Positions 34,701 through 41,799 of a stretch of DNA of 64,000 nucleotides are shown piece after piece; position 1 is the stretch's first letter; each line of letters starts with the position of its first letter. A program made the position numbers and the translations under genes. Below the pieces are notes generated by a model. That model did not search any database and was not told where the DNA came from. It saw nothing but the letters and a program-made list of their open reading frames with translations. This DNA comes from Schistocephalus solidus. Its lineage: Eukaryota > Platyhelminthes > Cestoda > Diphyllobothriidea > Diphyllobothriidae. Location: assembly GCA_017591395.1 (NCBI GenBank), contig WEDG01001310.1, forward strand, positions 186,001 through 250,000. Reading direction: 5' to 3'.

Positions 34701-35823
34701 TGACCGGATTTTTCTTGTTGAAAACCTTCGAACTCTGCCTATATCAACACCGCCAAACTTTCTCCTCTGAAACCGAATTTAACCACCGCAAACATCACTA
34801 ATGATAACATAATTCACACTTATTCTCACTGTAGCTTTGTGTTAAAATTCCCATTTGTCACCTCATGCGTAACGACGCCAGAACACCTATCACCACAACC
34901 GCCGAGAACACCCGCATGTGACAATATTCAACGAACACCATCCACTACTCAATTTCACTTGGTTTTCACGCATGCGGCCAATGTATGGCCAGCTTTGAAG
35001 CGGAAATAGCACGTGTTAGGCGGACGCTCTATGCAAATCAAAGCACGACGGCCAATTTCATCACCATTGTCCACTAACAGGCCACTCCTTCATCGGAGAG
35101 GGAGTGAGTGAAGTGGATCCACGGGGATTCTTGCTCACGAATCTTCTTCGTTCTAACAAATTGAACGTACGCAAACCTATTGCGACGCCCTGAAATTCCT
35201 ATCTTGGGCTCCTCCCAGTCTGAAACTAAGGCATAGGCTTCACGAATAGGCGTTTGTTTGGCTTAACAGCCACTGCGCCCATGTCCACGCTTAGTCGACT
35301 TGGCTTCATCTTGGCATCCGAATTCGTTGTGTGCGAAAAAGAGAGAGTGAGATAGATTCCGCGGAGGTCTGCGTCACTATAAACAGATTCCGGTGTAATT
35401 CACCACTGAATCCACGTCATCGGACCTTGGTTAGCCCGTCGCTTACGGAGGTACACCTCCATCTGTGACATTCAGTATAGTATTTTTACTTACTAAATAT
35501 GAGTAACGTTATTTTATTGTGTGCGTGCATATCCTGACCCTTGCCCCGTTGTCCCAACTATATTGTACTTTTTTATTGACTAGTCGGAAAGCGCCAAGTT
35601 TGAATCGCTGTTTGATCTTCCACTTCGATCGTGTGAGGCTGTCCTGCGAGGAGTACCTCTGTAGCCTCGACTCTTCTCCATGTCCTACCTAATCTCGACT
35701 GTTTTTTCTGTTTCCTTGACAGATGACCTTGTAATTGTCAGAAGCCGCTTAGGCCCAGGGCTGCAGCAAGAGGATTCAGACTCTTGGCGCTCCATTACGC
35801 AGATTTTCCTTACCGATCCCTGA
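6111..35823 (+). CDS. single-pass membrane protein with Ig-like ectodomain (gene 1, 5' end not found)
   Basis: Unnamed host gene. Proposed coding segments: 6111-7703, 10695-10918, 15694-15989, 16719-16905, 20401-20456, 24181-24282, 29832-29909, 32189-32284, 35723-35823, with stop TGA at 35821. Except for 10918 to 15694, every junction keeps the frame with GT-AG borders. The product (about 910 residues seen) has a long ectodomain with degenerate Ig folds (PKYTWLHDGRVLQF as strand C; EGSPFEVRCEV paired with FADGDFRFLLWARNLWG), N-glycosylation sites (NSTE, NATD, NFTA, NATT), a leucine-rich transmembrane helix, a basic stop-transfer RRR and a tail of about 174 residues. The tail holds SPIYATVPL, a possible phosphotyrosine docking site. 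It is probably a cell-surface adhesion or signalling receptor. The YAT motif recalls Robo-type tails, but family identity is not shown. The signal-peptide exon must lie upstream. Confidence 0.7.
8207..8325 (-). repeat. tRNA-derived SINE fragment
   Basis: The minus-strand copy keeps the reverse of the SINE body (GAGACCGGCATGGCCATTTC, equivalent to the complement of GAAATGGCCATTCCAGTCTC) and a degraded B box (TTTGAACCCCG on the plus strand). The region just upstream (8090-8200) resembles the sequence next to other SINE copies, such as 59760-59900. Confidence 0.55.
8548..8675 (+). repeat. tRNA-derived SINE copy
   Basis: It has an A-box-like GTGGCTAGATGTTATAGCG, a near-perfect B box GGGTTCGAGTCG near 8594 and the family's 3' signature CATTCCGGTCTCCCTTGTCC. 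The tRNA head is too diverged to be a functional tRNA gene. Confidence 0.6.
9668..10230 (-). mobile_element. Penelope-like element fragment (family 1), linker region
   Basis: On the minus strand the open frame 9850-10215 reads NVSEAVSRLLAPLGIGVAHR and then RPKDSLPR. This matches the segment between RT and GIY-YIG in Penelope-like elements. At the 3' side (9698-9731, minus strand) there is a hammerhead-like core: CTGAAGA, 19 nt, AAAA, CGTC. The plus strand shows the family end CCGACGTTTTAGATTCCAGC. The RT and the endonuclease are absent. Confidence 0.65.
10695..10918 (+). CDS. gene 1 exon: membrane-distal Ig-like segment
   Basis: The acceptor TTGAACATTTCAG|CC continues the phase-1 codon of the exon ending at 7703. 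It encodes LPAVTLAPRAVFCSTLC and a W-containing strand PSLSWSLVGRRNQT. The donor GGG|GTCAGT leaves in phase 0, which does not fit the next recognisable exon at 15694 (that needs phase 2). Either an exon is unrecognised, or a weak donor is used (GTTTTA at 10930 would give the right phase), or the sequence has an error. Confidence 0.65.
10975..11184. repeat. GAA/AAG microsatellite, about 200 bp
   Basis: An almost uninterrupted AAG triplet array of about 68 units. It lies about 60 bp downstream of the exon ending at 10918 and directly abuts a Penelope-like copy at 11185. Open frames through it read as poly-lysine or poly-serine and are artefacts. Other copies of that Penelope family also start with a few AAG triplets (30436, and the reverse at 11924), so the array probably grew from the element's own tail. 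Confidence 0.95.
11185..11935 (-). mobile_element. Penelope-like element fragment (family 2) with inverted ends
   Basis: The left end AAGGTTGTTCGTTCACCGG (11186) and right end CCGGTGAACGAACAACCTTC (about 11907-11926) are exact inverted copies. The interior is colinear with 30430-31080 (CCAATCAGACACCAGTGGCG, AAATCGATTGATCGCG, GCAGCCACTTGTGATAA, CAAGCATACGTCCAGTC). On the minus strand this corresponds to the GIY-YIG-domain end of Penelope-like elements, heavily decayed. A hammerhead-like core lies at 11225-11258 on the minus strand (CTGACGC, 19 nt, GAAA, GCTC). Confidence 0.65.
12050..12880 (+). repeat. decayed R1 copy
   Basis: Scattered R1 landmarks in order: CACGACCTGGTCCC, AAACCACATTAACCAGGA, GTGACTTGCGCGTGAATTAG, TCTTCCAAGCC...TTTAGCGCACC and GTCGACCTCACTCTCT. 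The order of modules is partly scrambled and no conserved ORF remains. Confidence 0.5.
13905..13990 (+). repeat. tRNA-derived SINE, internally deleted
   Basis: Head GAGCCCGTGGCTCAATGGTT joined to the body GGTTGGGTATGACTGGCTGA. The tRNA-like middle with the B box is missing. Confidence 0.6.
14130..14260 (+). mobile_element. possible Penelope-like fragment
   Basis: The reading frame gives RTQYVRDQLMRNGF. This resembles the linker segment (EARYLRNQFMQNGYP) seen in the better Penelope-like copy at 30935-31294 on the other strand. Very short and uncertain. Confidence 0.35.
14515..14665 (-). repeat. tRNA-derived SINE, left arm of inverted pair
   Basis: A full-length minus-strand copy: AGGGAGACTGGAATGTCCAT at the start, then the complement of GGTTGGGTATGGCTGGCTGA and of the tRNA-like head (CCACGGGCTCG at about 14650). 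It faces the copy at 14750 across a spacer of about 85 bp. Confidence 0.75.
14750..14935 (+). repeat. tRNA-derived SINE, right arm of inverted pair
   Basis: Head GAGCCCCGTGGCTCAATG, a degraded B box GTCGTGGGTTAGACCC, body GGTTGGGTACGCATGGCTGA and 3' part CATTCCAGTCTCCCTTGTC. The body segment TAATGAGCCAGAAATGGCC is partly duplicated (CATAAACCAGAAATTGTC). Confidence 0.75.
15694..15989 (+). CDS. gene 1 exon: membrane-proximal ectodomain
   Basis: Acceptor CTTGATATTTCAG. The frame with one leading base reads LKVRVFMASV and, near the end, FYLQLRIQLFWDPSEDSGS and RVLLTFGEKS. The latter joins in phase 1 (donor TCTG|GTAGGA) to the transmembrane exon at 16719. Sites NAS and NAT can be N-glycosylated. 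The alternating hydrophobic strands look like a beta-sandwich domain (Ig or FnIII). Phase 2 is needed on entry, which the previous exon does not supply cleanly. Confidence 0.65.
15990..16718. other. gene 1 intron
   Basis: Short intron with a long pyrimidine-rich stretch (about 16005-16095, CT and CCT runs) after the donor and the acceptor TTTTTGGCTGCAG. No repeat is recognised. Confidence 0.6.
16719..16905 (+). CDS. gene 1 exon: transmembrane segment
   Basis: Encodes EEVSSW, then about 25 hydrophobic residues (LLGTIIGALCLFLILLLG and on through a leucine run), then a basic stop-transfer RRRQSLRGPR and a proline-rich juxtamembrane part with SYPLERPE. The acceptor completes GAG with the G from the exon ending at 15989. 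The donor AAAC|GTGAGT leaves in phase 2. This is a clear type I membrane anchor with the basic side cytoplasmic. Confidence 0.85.
17985..18065 (+). repeat. R1 module A fragment
   Basis: TTTGACCGTCGTAGTCCGAC followed by GATGTCCACCGTATACCCCA and GTGCAGGGACGATGA, matching the start of module A only. Confidence 0.7.
18830..19760 (+). mobile_element. decayed LINE RT fragment (family 2)
   Basis: In shifting frames the plus strand reads VRKGCILSPILLNCAID and then DFADDVVVPT, the RT active-site region. It then reads pieces of the C-terminal part (VRYTDFVSNEIACTRGDHTA, KMHEVVWARSSS) and a 3' end CTGCCGCGGATTGTGACATC. It is colinear with 25800-26680 but with different gaps, so both are independent copies of one family. 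Stops and frameshifts exclude activity. Confidence 0.75.
20127..20205. repeat. AT dinucleotide tract
   Basis: Nearly pure TA/TATTA runs, about 80 bp. It lies within the intron about 200 bp upstream of the exon at 20401. Confidence 0.9.
20401..20456 (+). CDS. gene 1 exon: cytoplasmic tail (56 bp)
   Basis: Acceptor TACTCCTCGTCAG and donor CGCGG|GTGAGT. Length 56 bp, entering in phase 2 and leaving in phase 1, exactly what the flanking exons need. It encodes PGGDVQPETLALLQHPFA. It was missed at first because it is tiny. Without it the transmembrane exon cannot join 24181 in frame. Confidence 0.7.
20795..21500 (+). repeat. AT-rich interspersed repeat, copy 1
   Basis: Shares with 22405-22820 and 25625-25815 the order: ACTTAAGTAG, a CTCAAATATATTTT block, GCACGAAAATATTATTCTTG / TTGTACTCATTTGG, then ACGTCTTC. 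A later block (AGCATCATATTTTAATTAGA) also recurs at 22780 and 26810. The class is unknown. No terminal inverted repeats could be fixed by eye. Confidence 0.55.
22405..22820 (+). repeat. AT-rich interspersed repeat, copy 2
   Basis: GTGGCTACTTAAGTAGTATG, AAAAAGTCAAATATATTTTT, TTGTACTCATTTGGCAGC and, at its end, TCTTCGAGCATAAAATTTGA. Same order as copy 1. It is followed directly by an R1 copy. Confidence 0.55.
22822..23850 (+). repeat. R1 copy with duplicated module B end
   Basis: Module A at 22822-23260 has an insertion or replacement around 22985-23040. Module B is at 23264-23580. A second module-B-like 3' part follows at about 23620-23830 (GCGTCACTTGGCAGCCTTCC, AGCCACGGCCTCTAAGAAAC). The minus-strand conserved ORF is shortened here (22950-23183). 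Confidence 0.75.
24181..24282 (+). CDS. gene 1 exon: cytoplasmic tail with YATV motif
   Basis: Of the three frames only the one with two leading bases is open. It is the one dictated by the 20401 exon. It encodes KQSVGLSETSPIYATVPLTR. The tyrosine in SPIYATVPL sits in a context typical of SH2 or phosphatase docking and recalls the YATT motif of Robo tails (resemblance only). The donor AAAG|GTTTGC is weak. Confidence 0.7.
25335..25480. repeat. rearranged tRNA-derived SINE
   Basis: AGCCAGTCATACCCAACCCC is minus-oriented body. ATTCCAGTCTCCCTTGTTTT at the end is plus-oriented 3' part. The copy is therefore a join of two opposite pieces, with a decayed tRNA-like part between. Confidence 0.55.
25625..25815 (+). 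repeat. AT-rich interspersed repeat, copy 3
   Basis: GGACTACTTAAGTAATAGGC, CAAATTCACATATATTCTG and TTGTACTCATTTGGTGGC. It has two internal direct duplications: ATCAAAAGATTGTTTC at about 25709 and 25727, and CTTGTACTCATTTG at about 25751 and 25768. Confidence 0.6.
25815..26690 (+). mobile_element. decayed LINE RT fragment (family 2), second copy
   Basis: The open piece 25770-26006 reads PPGVRQGCILSPILL then VEYADDIVVPTSNL, so the YADD active site is intact. Downstream pieces in other frames match 19070-19880 (GATTTCGTCTCAAATGA, CCTGCACTCGTGGCGACCAC). The 3' end CTGCTGCCGCGGATCGTC matches the LINE end at 19685. Junk stops lie between. Confidence 0.75.
26895..27065 (+). repeat. tRNA-derived SINE, best-preserved copy
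   Basis: The head GAGCCCGTGGCTCAATTGTT and GCGTTGGACTTCTAATCGAC, with AGGTCGCGGGTTCGAGCCCC, resembles tRNA-Arg(UCU): the TCT anticodon and an intact B box are visible. A mismatch in the anticodon stem and the lack of a matching acceptor stem show it is not a tRNA gene. The body (GGTTGGGTATGAATGGCTGA) and 3' part (AGTCTCCCTGATCTC) are shared by all copies in the window. Confidence 0.85.
27235..27400 (+). mobile_element. LINE 3' end
   Basis: GATCTGCTACCGCTTATTGT and TCGAGGCTGGCTAGTTCAGG...CCGTACCAAGTGCAAG match the 3' ends at 19680-19745 and 26565-26660. Only the last about 160 bp of the element are present. Confidence 0.6.
27409..27525 (+). repeat. TGATGT microsatellite
   Basis: Imperfect TTGATGATG/TGATGT array of about 115 bp that starts right behind a LINE 3' end, as expected if it expanded from the element's tail. 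Confidence 0.9.
29832..29909 (+). CDS. gene 1 exon: cytoplasmic tail
   Basis: Acceptor TTATTATCTAG and donor GAGG|GTAAAT. 78 bp, phase 1 to phase 1. Encodes LQTQELEQLPASVEVASDAQ, an acidic helix-prone stretch. The first codon GAA is completed by the G from 24282. Confidence 0.7.
29910..32188. other. gene 1 intron
   Basis: Contains a Penelope-like fragment (30430-31290). Otherwise AT-rich with nothing recognised. The acceptor region is CATCATTTACCAG|CAG. Confidence 0.6.
30430..31290 (-). mobile_element. Penelope-like element fragment (family 2) with GIY-YIG remains
   Basis: The minus-strand frames read SFHSYHLVTHKRSCV-like linker (NFHSYHLVTHKRSCVRTLFK), then RYLRNQFMQNGYPKVL. Further down come RMLGSRIHEHKLAVKRSDN, ANTYEPGNEFNFAATTII and DENLVNRFIDLAPAYRALR, the C-terminal half of the GIY-YIG endonuclease with its conserved E-x-W (IEAWASDE). 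It ends at AAGAAGAAGATTGTTCGCTC (30436), the family terminus. The hammerhead-like core at its end is mutated (TTGACAA). Confidence 0.8.
32189..32284 (+). CDS. gene 1 exon: cytoplasmic tail
   Basis: Encodes AIDFKIDGSMSVPTDPLATD and SSSNMQHITE. The donor GAAG|GTAAGT is a perfect consensus. The acceptor is a tandem CAGCAG, so use of the second AG (exon start 32192) would drop one alanine without changing frame. Phase 1 to phase 1. Confidence 0.75.
32476..33190 (+). repeat. R1 copy (modules A and B)
   Basis: Module A from CAGTTCGACCGTAGATTTCG through GGAGCCATTGTAGACTGACT. Module B from GTCAACCTCACTCCCTCCCC to about 33190. The minus-strand 77-codon ORF is intact at 32633-32866. A variant module B end (GGATTTTACACAACAGGGGG) is shared with 41800-42200. 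Confidence 0.8.
34150..34700 (+). mobile_element. decayed zinc-finger LINE fragment
   Basis: Broken frames read LNHFHLNCIRWILNFKW, equivalent to [17 protein letters not shown] of the LINE at 1701. The fragment is in the plus orientation. No zinc fingers are left. Confidence 0.55.
35723..35823 (+). CDS. gene 1 terminal exon
   Basis: Acceptor TTTCCTTGACAG. The first two bases complete GAT with the G of 32284. Reads DLVIVRSRLGPGLQQEDSDS, then WRSITQIFLTDP and the stop TGA at 35821. No AATAAA was found close downstream, so the 3' UTR end is unknown. Confidence 0.7.
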
Positions 35824-36719
35824 TACTCTCTGTATTGTGTCATCATCCCTTCGTCCATCGTATTAATCTTTTAAATGCCTTTCTTTCATTTTAATGCTCT
35901 CTTCCCTTTTCTCGTTCACTGCCCCCTTACTGCGATTTCTGCTCATCGACTGTGATATCATTGATCGCCATGAATAATGCTCCCCTTTTTCGCAGAACTA
36001 TTTTTATTTGCCGTCGTTTAGCGCCAATCACCCCTCCAATTTTTGCCTGCTTTTAGCTCAACTTCGCATCAACTATTTTAAACATGTCAATTTCCTTTTT
36101 GCGGAGATTTGAATCGATTGCTCTTTTTCACATGCTTTTGTCGAGTTACCGCCGAGCTTGGTATTTTTTTCGGGTGATGTAGGCCAGATTCTTCCAGTGG
36201 TGAGGACCATATTGCTGCTCCTGAGCCCTAGGCCATTCTTGTCCTCGAGACCTCCTCGGTCGCGGAACTTTAACAACGAGGCCGGTTCTTCGTTGTTATG
36301 CTTGCTAATTTGTGCAGCTTACATGTGGAAAGATCTTAAAGCTGGGATTTTACTAGAGTGATTAATGCTTAAGTTTTGTATTGAGCCGGTTCTCCTTTTA
36401 GGGCAGATACTCTTAGGTACTGAGTGAAATGTTGGGTTTTCTGGACGCATCTAATCATGACGTTGCTCACAACTTGCTCCGTCACCGTCCCACTCCAGTG
36501 CCCTTTGGCGAGACTGAAATGGTAGCTCTAGTTTTAAATATCTCCTGCTTGTGCTTTTCTGCACATTTTACTGCACATTTATTTCTCCATAACGCCCAGG
36601 GTTGATAAGTGTGTGTAATTTCGCCGAGTATCTTATGCAGTAGTGACTCATGCGTGTGTGAAACGTCCGTCTCAGGCCCGTATTCCACGACAAAACATTA
36701 GACGGTCACCGATAGAAAC

Positions 36720-38050
36720 GAACAAGAGAGTTTCAGGAAGCAGTTCAAAGGAGGCAGAAGGAGATACGGTCGCTGTAACACGACGTGTATTAGCCTGACG
36801 TTTCTGGTTCTCATGCGAGTCCATCATCTGAGGCAGTCGCAGAAAAGGGTAATAGATACATAAGGAAAGTTTTTGTGGGATGCAGTTATCAGCTGGCCAC
36901 ATGCGAACAGTAATGGTGTTCATCGCTGGAGGGACTTCGGTGATACGATGAATGCATTGTCGATCGTTACCAGTTTCTTTAAAACGCCCTGATTTAATCA
37001 CCGTTAACGATTCTTGGTGTAACGATTACTCGGCACTGCTCCGCCGCCACCGTGACTACTGCTCACCCGCAACCGCCTGTGTGACTAATAATTTTGCTGA
37101 GGCAAGCTCGCAACGCGGAATTTGGCGGTGGGAGATCAGTGCGCTTGTTAACTGAGAAGCAGGTGGCTGCTCACGCGGTTGTCACTTCTTACAAGAATTT
37201 CTGCTGCGACAGACTTGAAGGTGTGGCCGGGTCCGGTCGAATTAGCCACGATAGGGGTGCTAGCATCATTCTTTCTCACTGCTGCTGCACCTGTTCATTC
37301 GCTTTCGGGGTAACCTCCCAGTTCCAACTACCTATTAGCTTTGTCCACAACTACGCCAGATCCGGTAGACTTCTCAAGACGTTCCTTGCGGTGGGTTTTT
37401 TTGGCCTCATGGCCTGGCCATTGCAGCCGAGGGAGAAGACGACCGACGGCTTACAAGACATTTTTCAAGTACGGGATCGCTCGTCAAAATGCGGCGTCGC
37501 TCGGGGTTCATCTCGTGTCGCGTTTATCGATGGAGCGGCTGACGGGCAGGCATTTGTTGTTCAACAACGCCGGTATCGCGACCTTTTGCAGCTGCATATG
37601 TGATTTATTGGTTGGTGGCTTCTGAAGCTCAGTACTTTCATTGTATTATTTCCTCAACACTTTACTTTTTAGACCACCAAAATCTTTGCGGCAGGCGAGG
37701 ACGTCAACGAAATCTAGCTTGTTGGTTCCTTTCTCCTTCATCGTGAATTGTATGTCCTGGAGGGCGGCATTAAGATATTTTTTGGATTCCAGCACCTGAT
37801 GCCCTTCGATGACGACGAGGGCATCACCCACGTACCAAGCCCAGTGCGCCGGTGTGTGGTGTTGGAAAACCAGCGACTGCAACTTTTGCGAGACCGCCTC
37901 GGTTATGAGTCCAGAAATTGGCCAACCCATGGGTTTGCCTTTCACCTGCTCGTAAATTATTCCATTGAATGTAAAGTGTGCATTCCGACAGAAATTAAGG
38001 AGTTCTAGTATTTGGACGTGTCCGAGGCGATTCCCCATTTCATCGTGTTT
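36720..38050 (-). mobile_element. Penelope-like element (family 1), decayed RT
   Basis: On the minus strand, 37646-38038 is open and reads NAHFTFNGIIYEQVKGKPMG, WPISGLITEAVSQKLQSLVF and AWYVGDALVVIEGHQVLE. This is the Penelope RT with the catalytic YVDD changed to YVGD. Farther on, DRQCIHRITEVPPAMNTI resembles the end of the endonuclease part. The element finishes at 36793-36834 with a hammerhead-like core. The middle (37070-37600) holds an uncharacterised open stretch. Confidence 0.75.
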
Positions 38051-39984
38051 ATCTCAGGAGTAATTCGATGGTTTCGACTGCTAGATCCTGCGAAATAGAA
38101 GTAGAAATGGATGTGATAACAGAAGATATCATTAAGTCACTTTGCATAGTTAGGTCACTGCTGCCAAGTGATTTAAACGTTCGTTGCCAACCCACAGAAC
38201 GGTGAACTGCAGGCGTTCACAAACACTGCAATCACCCTATTAATTCGACAAACTGGTACTGGCTGTCATTTGAGAGTTCATTCGCATCTAACCCCCCAAC
38301 TGGCGTGGGGGCCCTTACACAGTCCTTGATACTGCCGCACATCAAAGGCTTTAACGCCATCTCAGTCCTCTGTGTACAAAGCACGATTAGAACTCGTGTT
38401 TTGCACTTCTCTGAAACTGGACTGGCTTTAGAATTGTGGCGGATGACTTAAGCCCACTGTAGATGCCACAACCGTCTGAGCAGTGAATCTGCTGGAAAGG
38501 CGATGCTCACGATCAGCAGCCTCTGGTTACTACTGGCAGTAAGAGCCCAGCAGGTATTTAAAGAGTAATAATAAAATCCCGAACGACCTGATCATCCAGT
38601 GTGGGTCACAAGGTGAAGCTTCCATCAGGGTTGTGTCCGTTCATCCAAACAGTATAGTCAGAGGTAAGTGACCAGACAATAAAAGGCAAGTTACTCTGGC
38701 ACCTCAGCACAGATACAGTGTCCTGAAGGCGAGAACAGCTTTCAGGTTGAATTTTTCTTTCTGAGAATTGCACTTTTGGGTTTTTTCTTCATTATGTTTG
38801 TGCTCTGGTAGGTCAGTCGCTGCGCGGACATCTGCTGCATGAGAGACAGTTTCACACACGTACTTATGCGTTTTGAGAGCATAATCAGTATTTTGCCTGT
38901 TCGGAAGCATTACTGGAGACCAGTTTTACATAGGAACCCTTTCTGAGAGGACAAGTGAGCCACATGCGCACGCACCTGTAATTGCATGTTTCTCCAATTC
39001 TAGGATTTTTCGGCTATGTTAGAACATGACGGTGTTGTATGGATAAATTTTCGGCCCCGTCGGCCGCGTAGCTCGGATTTGGGCAGTCGCCGCAGCATTC
39101 CCGATATCATTTCCACGAGTAGCACAATCGTCATATTTAATTAGAAGAAAGTTTCGATCGGTTACCTAAGGTCGCGTTTGTTGAGGAGAACATGTCAGTG
39201 GATTGATTGTTATACACTGAGAGCAAATATGACCCGTGCACATTTCCCCTGGTCATTTTAGCCTTCCGTCGTTGGGTATTTCTCCGATCTTTCTGATGGC
39301 TGCTATGGGGAGTATCGTGTGGCAAAGGGTGGCAGAAACAGACAGTCAAAAAAAGTCAAATGCTGCTGTCAATCAGTCGCGGCAAAATTGACCTGTTCAG
39401 AACAGCTGTTCTAAGTTTTAGAGTTGTTTCACGTCACTCTAACAGACATGTTTAACCAAGAATAAGTGCTCAGTTGCACCTTTATACGCGATATGAGAAT
39501 TTAAAAAAGCAGTTATTCATCTTCTTCAGCGTCTTCGCGTAGCGACTGTTCGGATCTACGAGACCGAGGGTGGTAGTTTTGAGTGTGACCGTCAGTGCTA
39601 TTGGTACTACTGAATGCATTAAATTATATATCGCGTAAATTGTTTTCTGGATTGAAACCATGGAACAAAAACTGTAATTATCCTTTGCTGCAATGCATAG
39701 GCCGCAGGAAGTAGCCGCTGCAGGCAATATCTGCCCAGGACTGTTACATAAGACACCGATTTTATGCGGGATGTTTAACACATTTTCCCTTCCTCCATGA
39801 ACCATTTTTTTCTTAATTTTTCTGTGCTCACTGGAGCCCTGATTGATATAGGATTCAGTTTAACTGCGAATCGATGTGAGACTAAATATTGCGAGTAAAG
39901 GCATGTACAAATGATTCCGAGTTTGGCTTTGTAGCAGGTTTGGTGGATAAAATGGCATGCCGTATGTCACTATCTTGTGGGGAT

Positions 39985-40520
39985 AGCTCGACCGACACGC
40001 TCTTCATCGTGTGCCCCACAGCGAGATAGGTGCAGTGACAGTGATTTACGGGTGATATTTTAAGGTGGTAGGATACGTGCACAACATCGAGCACACTCTC
40101 TCCTCCCTTACTCACCTAAGTACGGTATCAAAACCGAGTGAAGAGGGTTGGAGGCGCGATCGGGCACACTGGCTGACATAGCTAAATACCTCCTCAATGC
40201 ATGCAATGAACCGAGATTTCGAACAAACAAGATACAGGCAGCTCCGACCCCAAATAATTGAGAGTCCCGTAGCTGCTACGTTAAGACTAAGGTGGTATTG
40301 CTACCTTACTCTCCGTCCTAAGAGGACCGAGTCCTCCCAACAGTTGACAGCCTTCCAAACCATGACTTCTAACGCAGCGTAATAGTTATGGAAAGTGCCA
40401 GTTTGTTGATAGGGAGAAACGTGTGCTGACAGCTAACTTCTTTCTCTCTCTCTCTCTTCCCAAAACACCTGTTTGCTGTCCGAGTCGGTCGGTCGGTCGT
40501 CCGATACGGAGATTCCACGC
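39985..40520 (+). repeat. decayed R1 copy
   Basis: Landmarks in order: ATCGTGTGCCCCACAGCGAG, CACACTCTCTCCTCCCTTAC, ACAGTTGACAGCCTTCCAAA, CAAAACACCTGTTTGCTGTC and CCGAGTCGGTCGGTCGGTCG. Too diverged for a coding frame. Confidence 0.5.
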
Positions 40521-41799
40521 AAACAGAGGATAGGCTTTCCAACCCATCTACCAGTGACAAAACTGACTTGCCATCCCCCAAACAACACGAGTGGTTTTCA
40601 AAAAATATGCGTGCGACGGAGCCTTTAGGCCTCTCTCACTCCACCAGTCGGTTTCTCCGAATACATGCACACTGACCTGTCTGTGAGGTCTGAGAATTGT
40701 TCTTAAGTGGAAACCTTCCAATCAACGCCCTTTAGTGAATTGTGGTGTAGTCAAGGTCCTTAAGATTCCTATCTTGACACATAGGCGTTAAGTGTCATCA
40801 GGACAGAGGCCCTGGAATCGACCTCAAATTTACGTGAGAAGTACCTATTCCACGTCTATGACAGGTGAAGTGGCGGGCTTTTTAATTTGGGCCGCCATTT
40901 ATTTTGCTCGCCATTCACCTGGGCATTTTCTGTATTTGTATACTCCTCTACGTCTATTTTACACATGCTATATGTGAGCCTTTCAACCCCCTATTGAGTG
41001 AAATCCTGGTGCTTGCGTTTGGGGTAAGGGCAGGTCGTGTACGTAGCACGCAGTCAAAAGTGTCCTCATGAAATCGGAACCGACAGCAACACCAACGCGT
41101 TAAACACACCCTAAATATCTGAAAAGCATCCTGTCTCCTAGCTCCTCCTCATCTAGCATCGGGATCACAATTAGTAGCCTCGCAACCTCTGCGGCCCCTA
41201 AAATATCCTGCACTCACTGACAACACGCATGCACATCACGCATTGGCCTGGTCGGTCACTTGCGAATCAAGCGTTCTGAGCTTTTTAAACCAATGCCTTT
41301 GGCCCCGATATACAGCCGTCGCGTGCACCTTCACTGTCTACGCTGCCCAGGAACGTTCAAGCGGTACTTGCGTTGCTTAATTTTTCATAAACAATGACTC
41401 GCACTGCAGGAATTTCCCCAACTAGCCATGGGCTTTGCTTCATTAGTTCAAATAATATGTATCGCATCGGTATTTGATGTAAAATTTTTCCGAGAACCAT
41501 TAGAATGACTATAATTTAAGCCATCTATATACATTTGCATTTATAATCCCAATTGTACGCAAATAAGGTCATCAAGAGCTATATACGTAGGTTTGCTCAC
41601 CGCATTGGTTAACTAAGCCACATGCACCTCCATGAAAACCTGTGGTAGAACACTGCCGCCTATACCACATCACCACATCTCCTCACCAGCATCTACACCA
41701 ATCATGAACTCAATCGAAATCAAACAGGGCATTTTTTGCAAACGGCACCCCTCATGTAAGACAGAAGTATGAACCTCGGCTTCTTCTACGTGTGGCTTT

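Larger units (their letters stand above)
32285..35722. other. last intron of gene 1
   Basis: Contains an R1 copy (32476-33190) and a decayed zinc-finger-LINE fragment (34150-34700). Nothing is recognised at 33200-34100 or 34700-35700. The acceptor is TGTTTCCTTGACAG. Confidence 0.6.
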
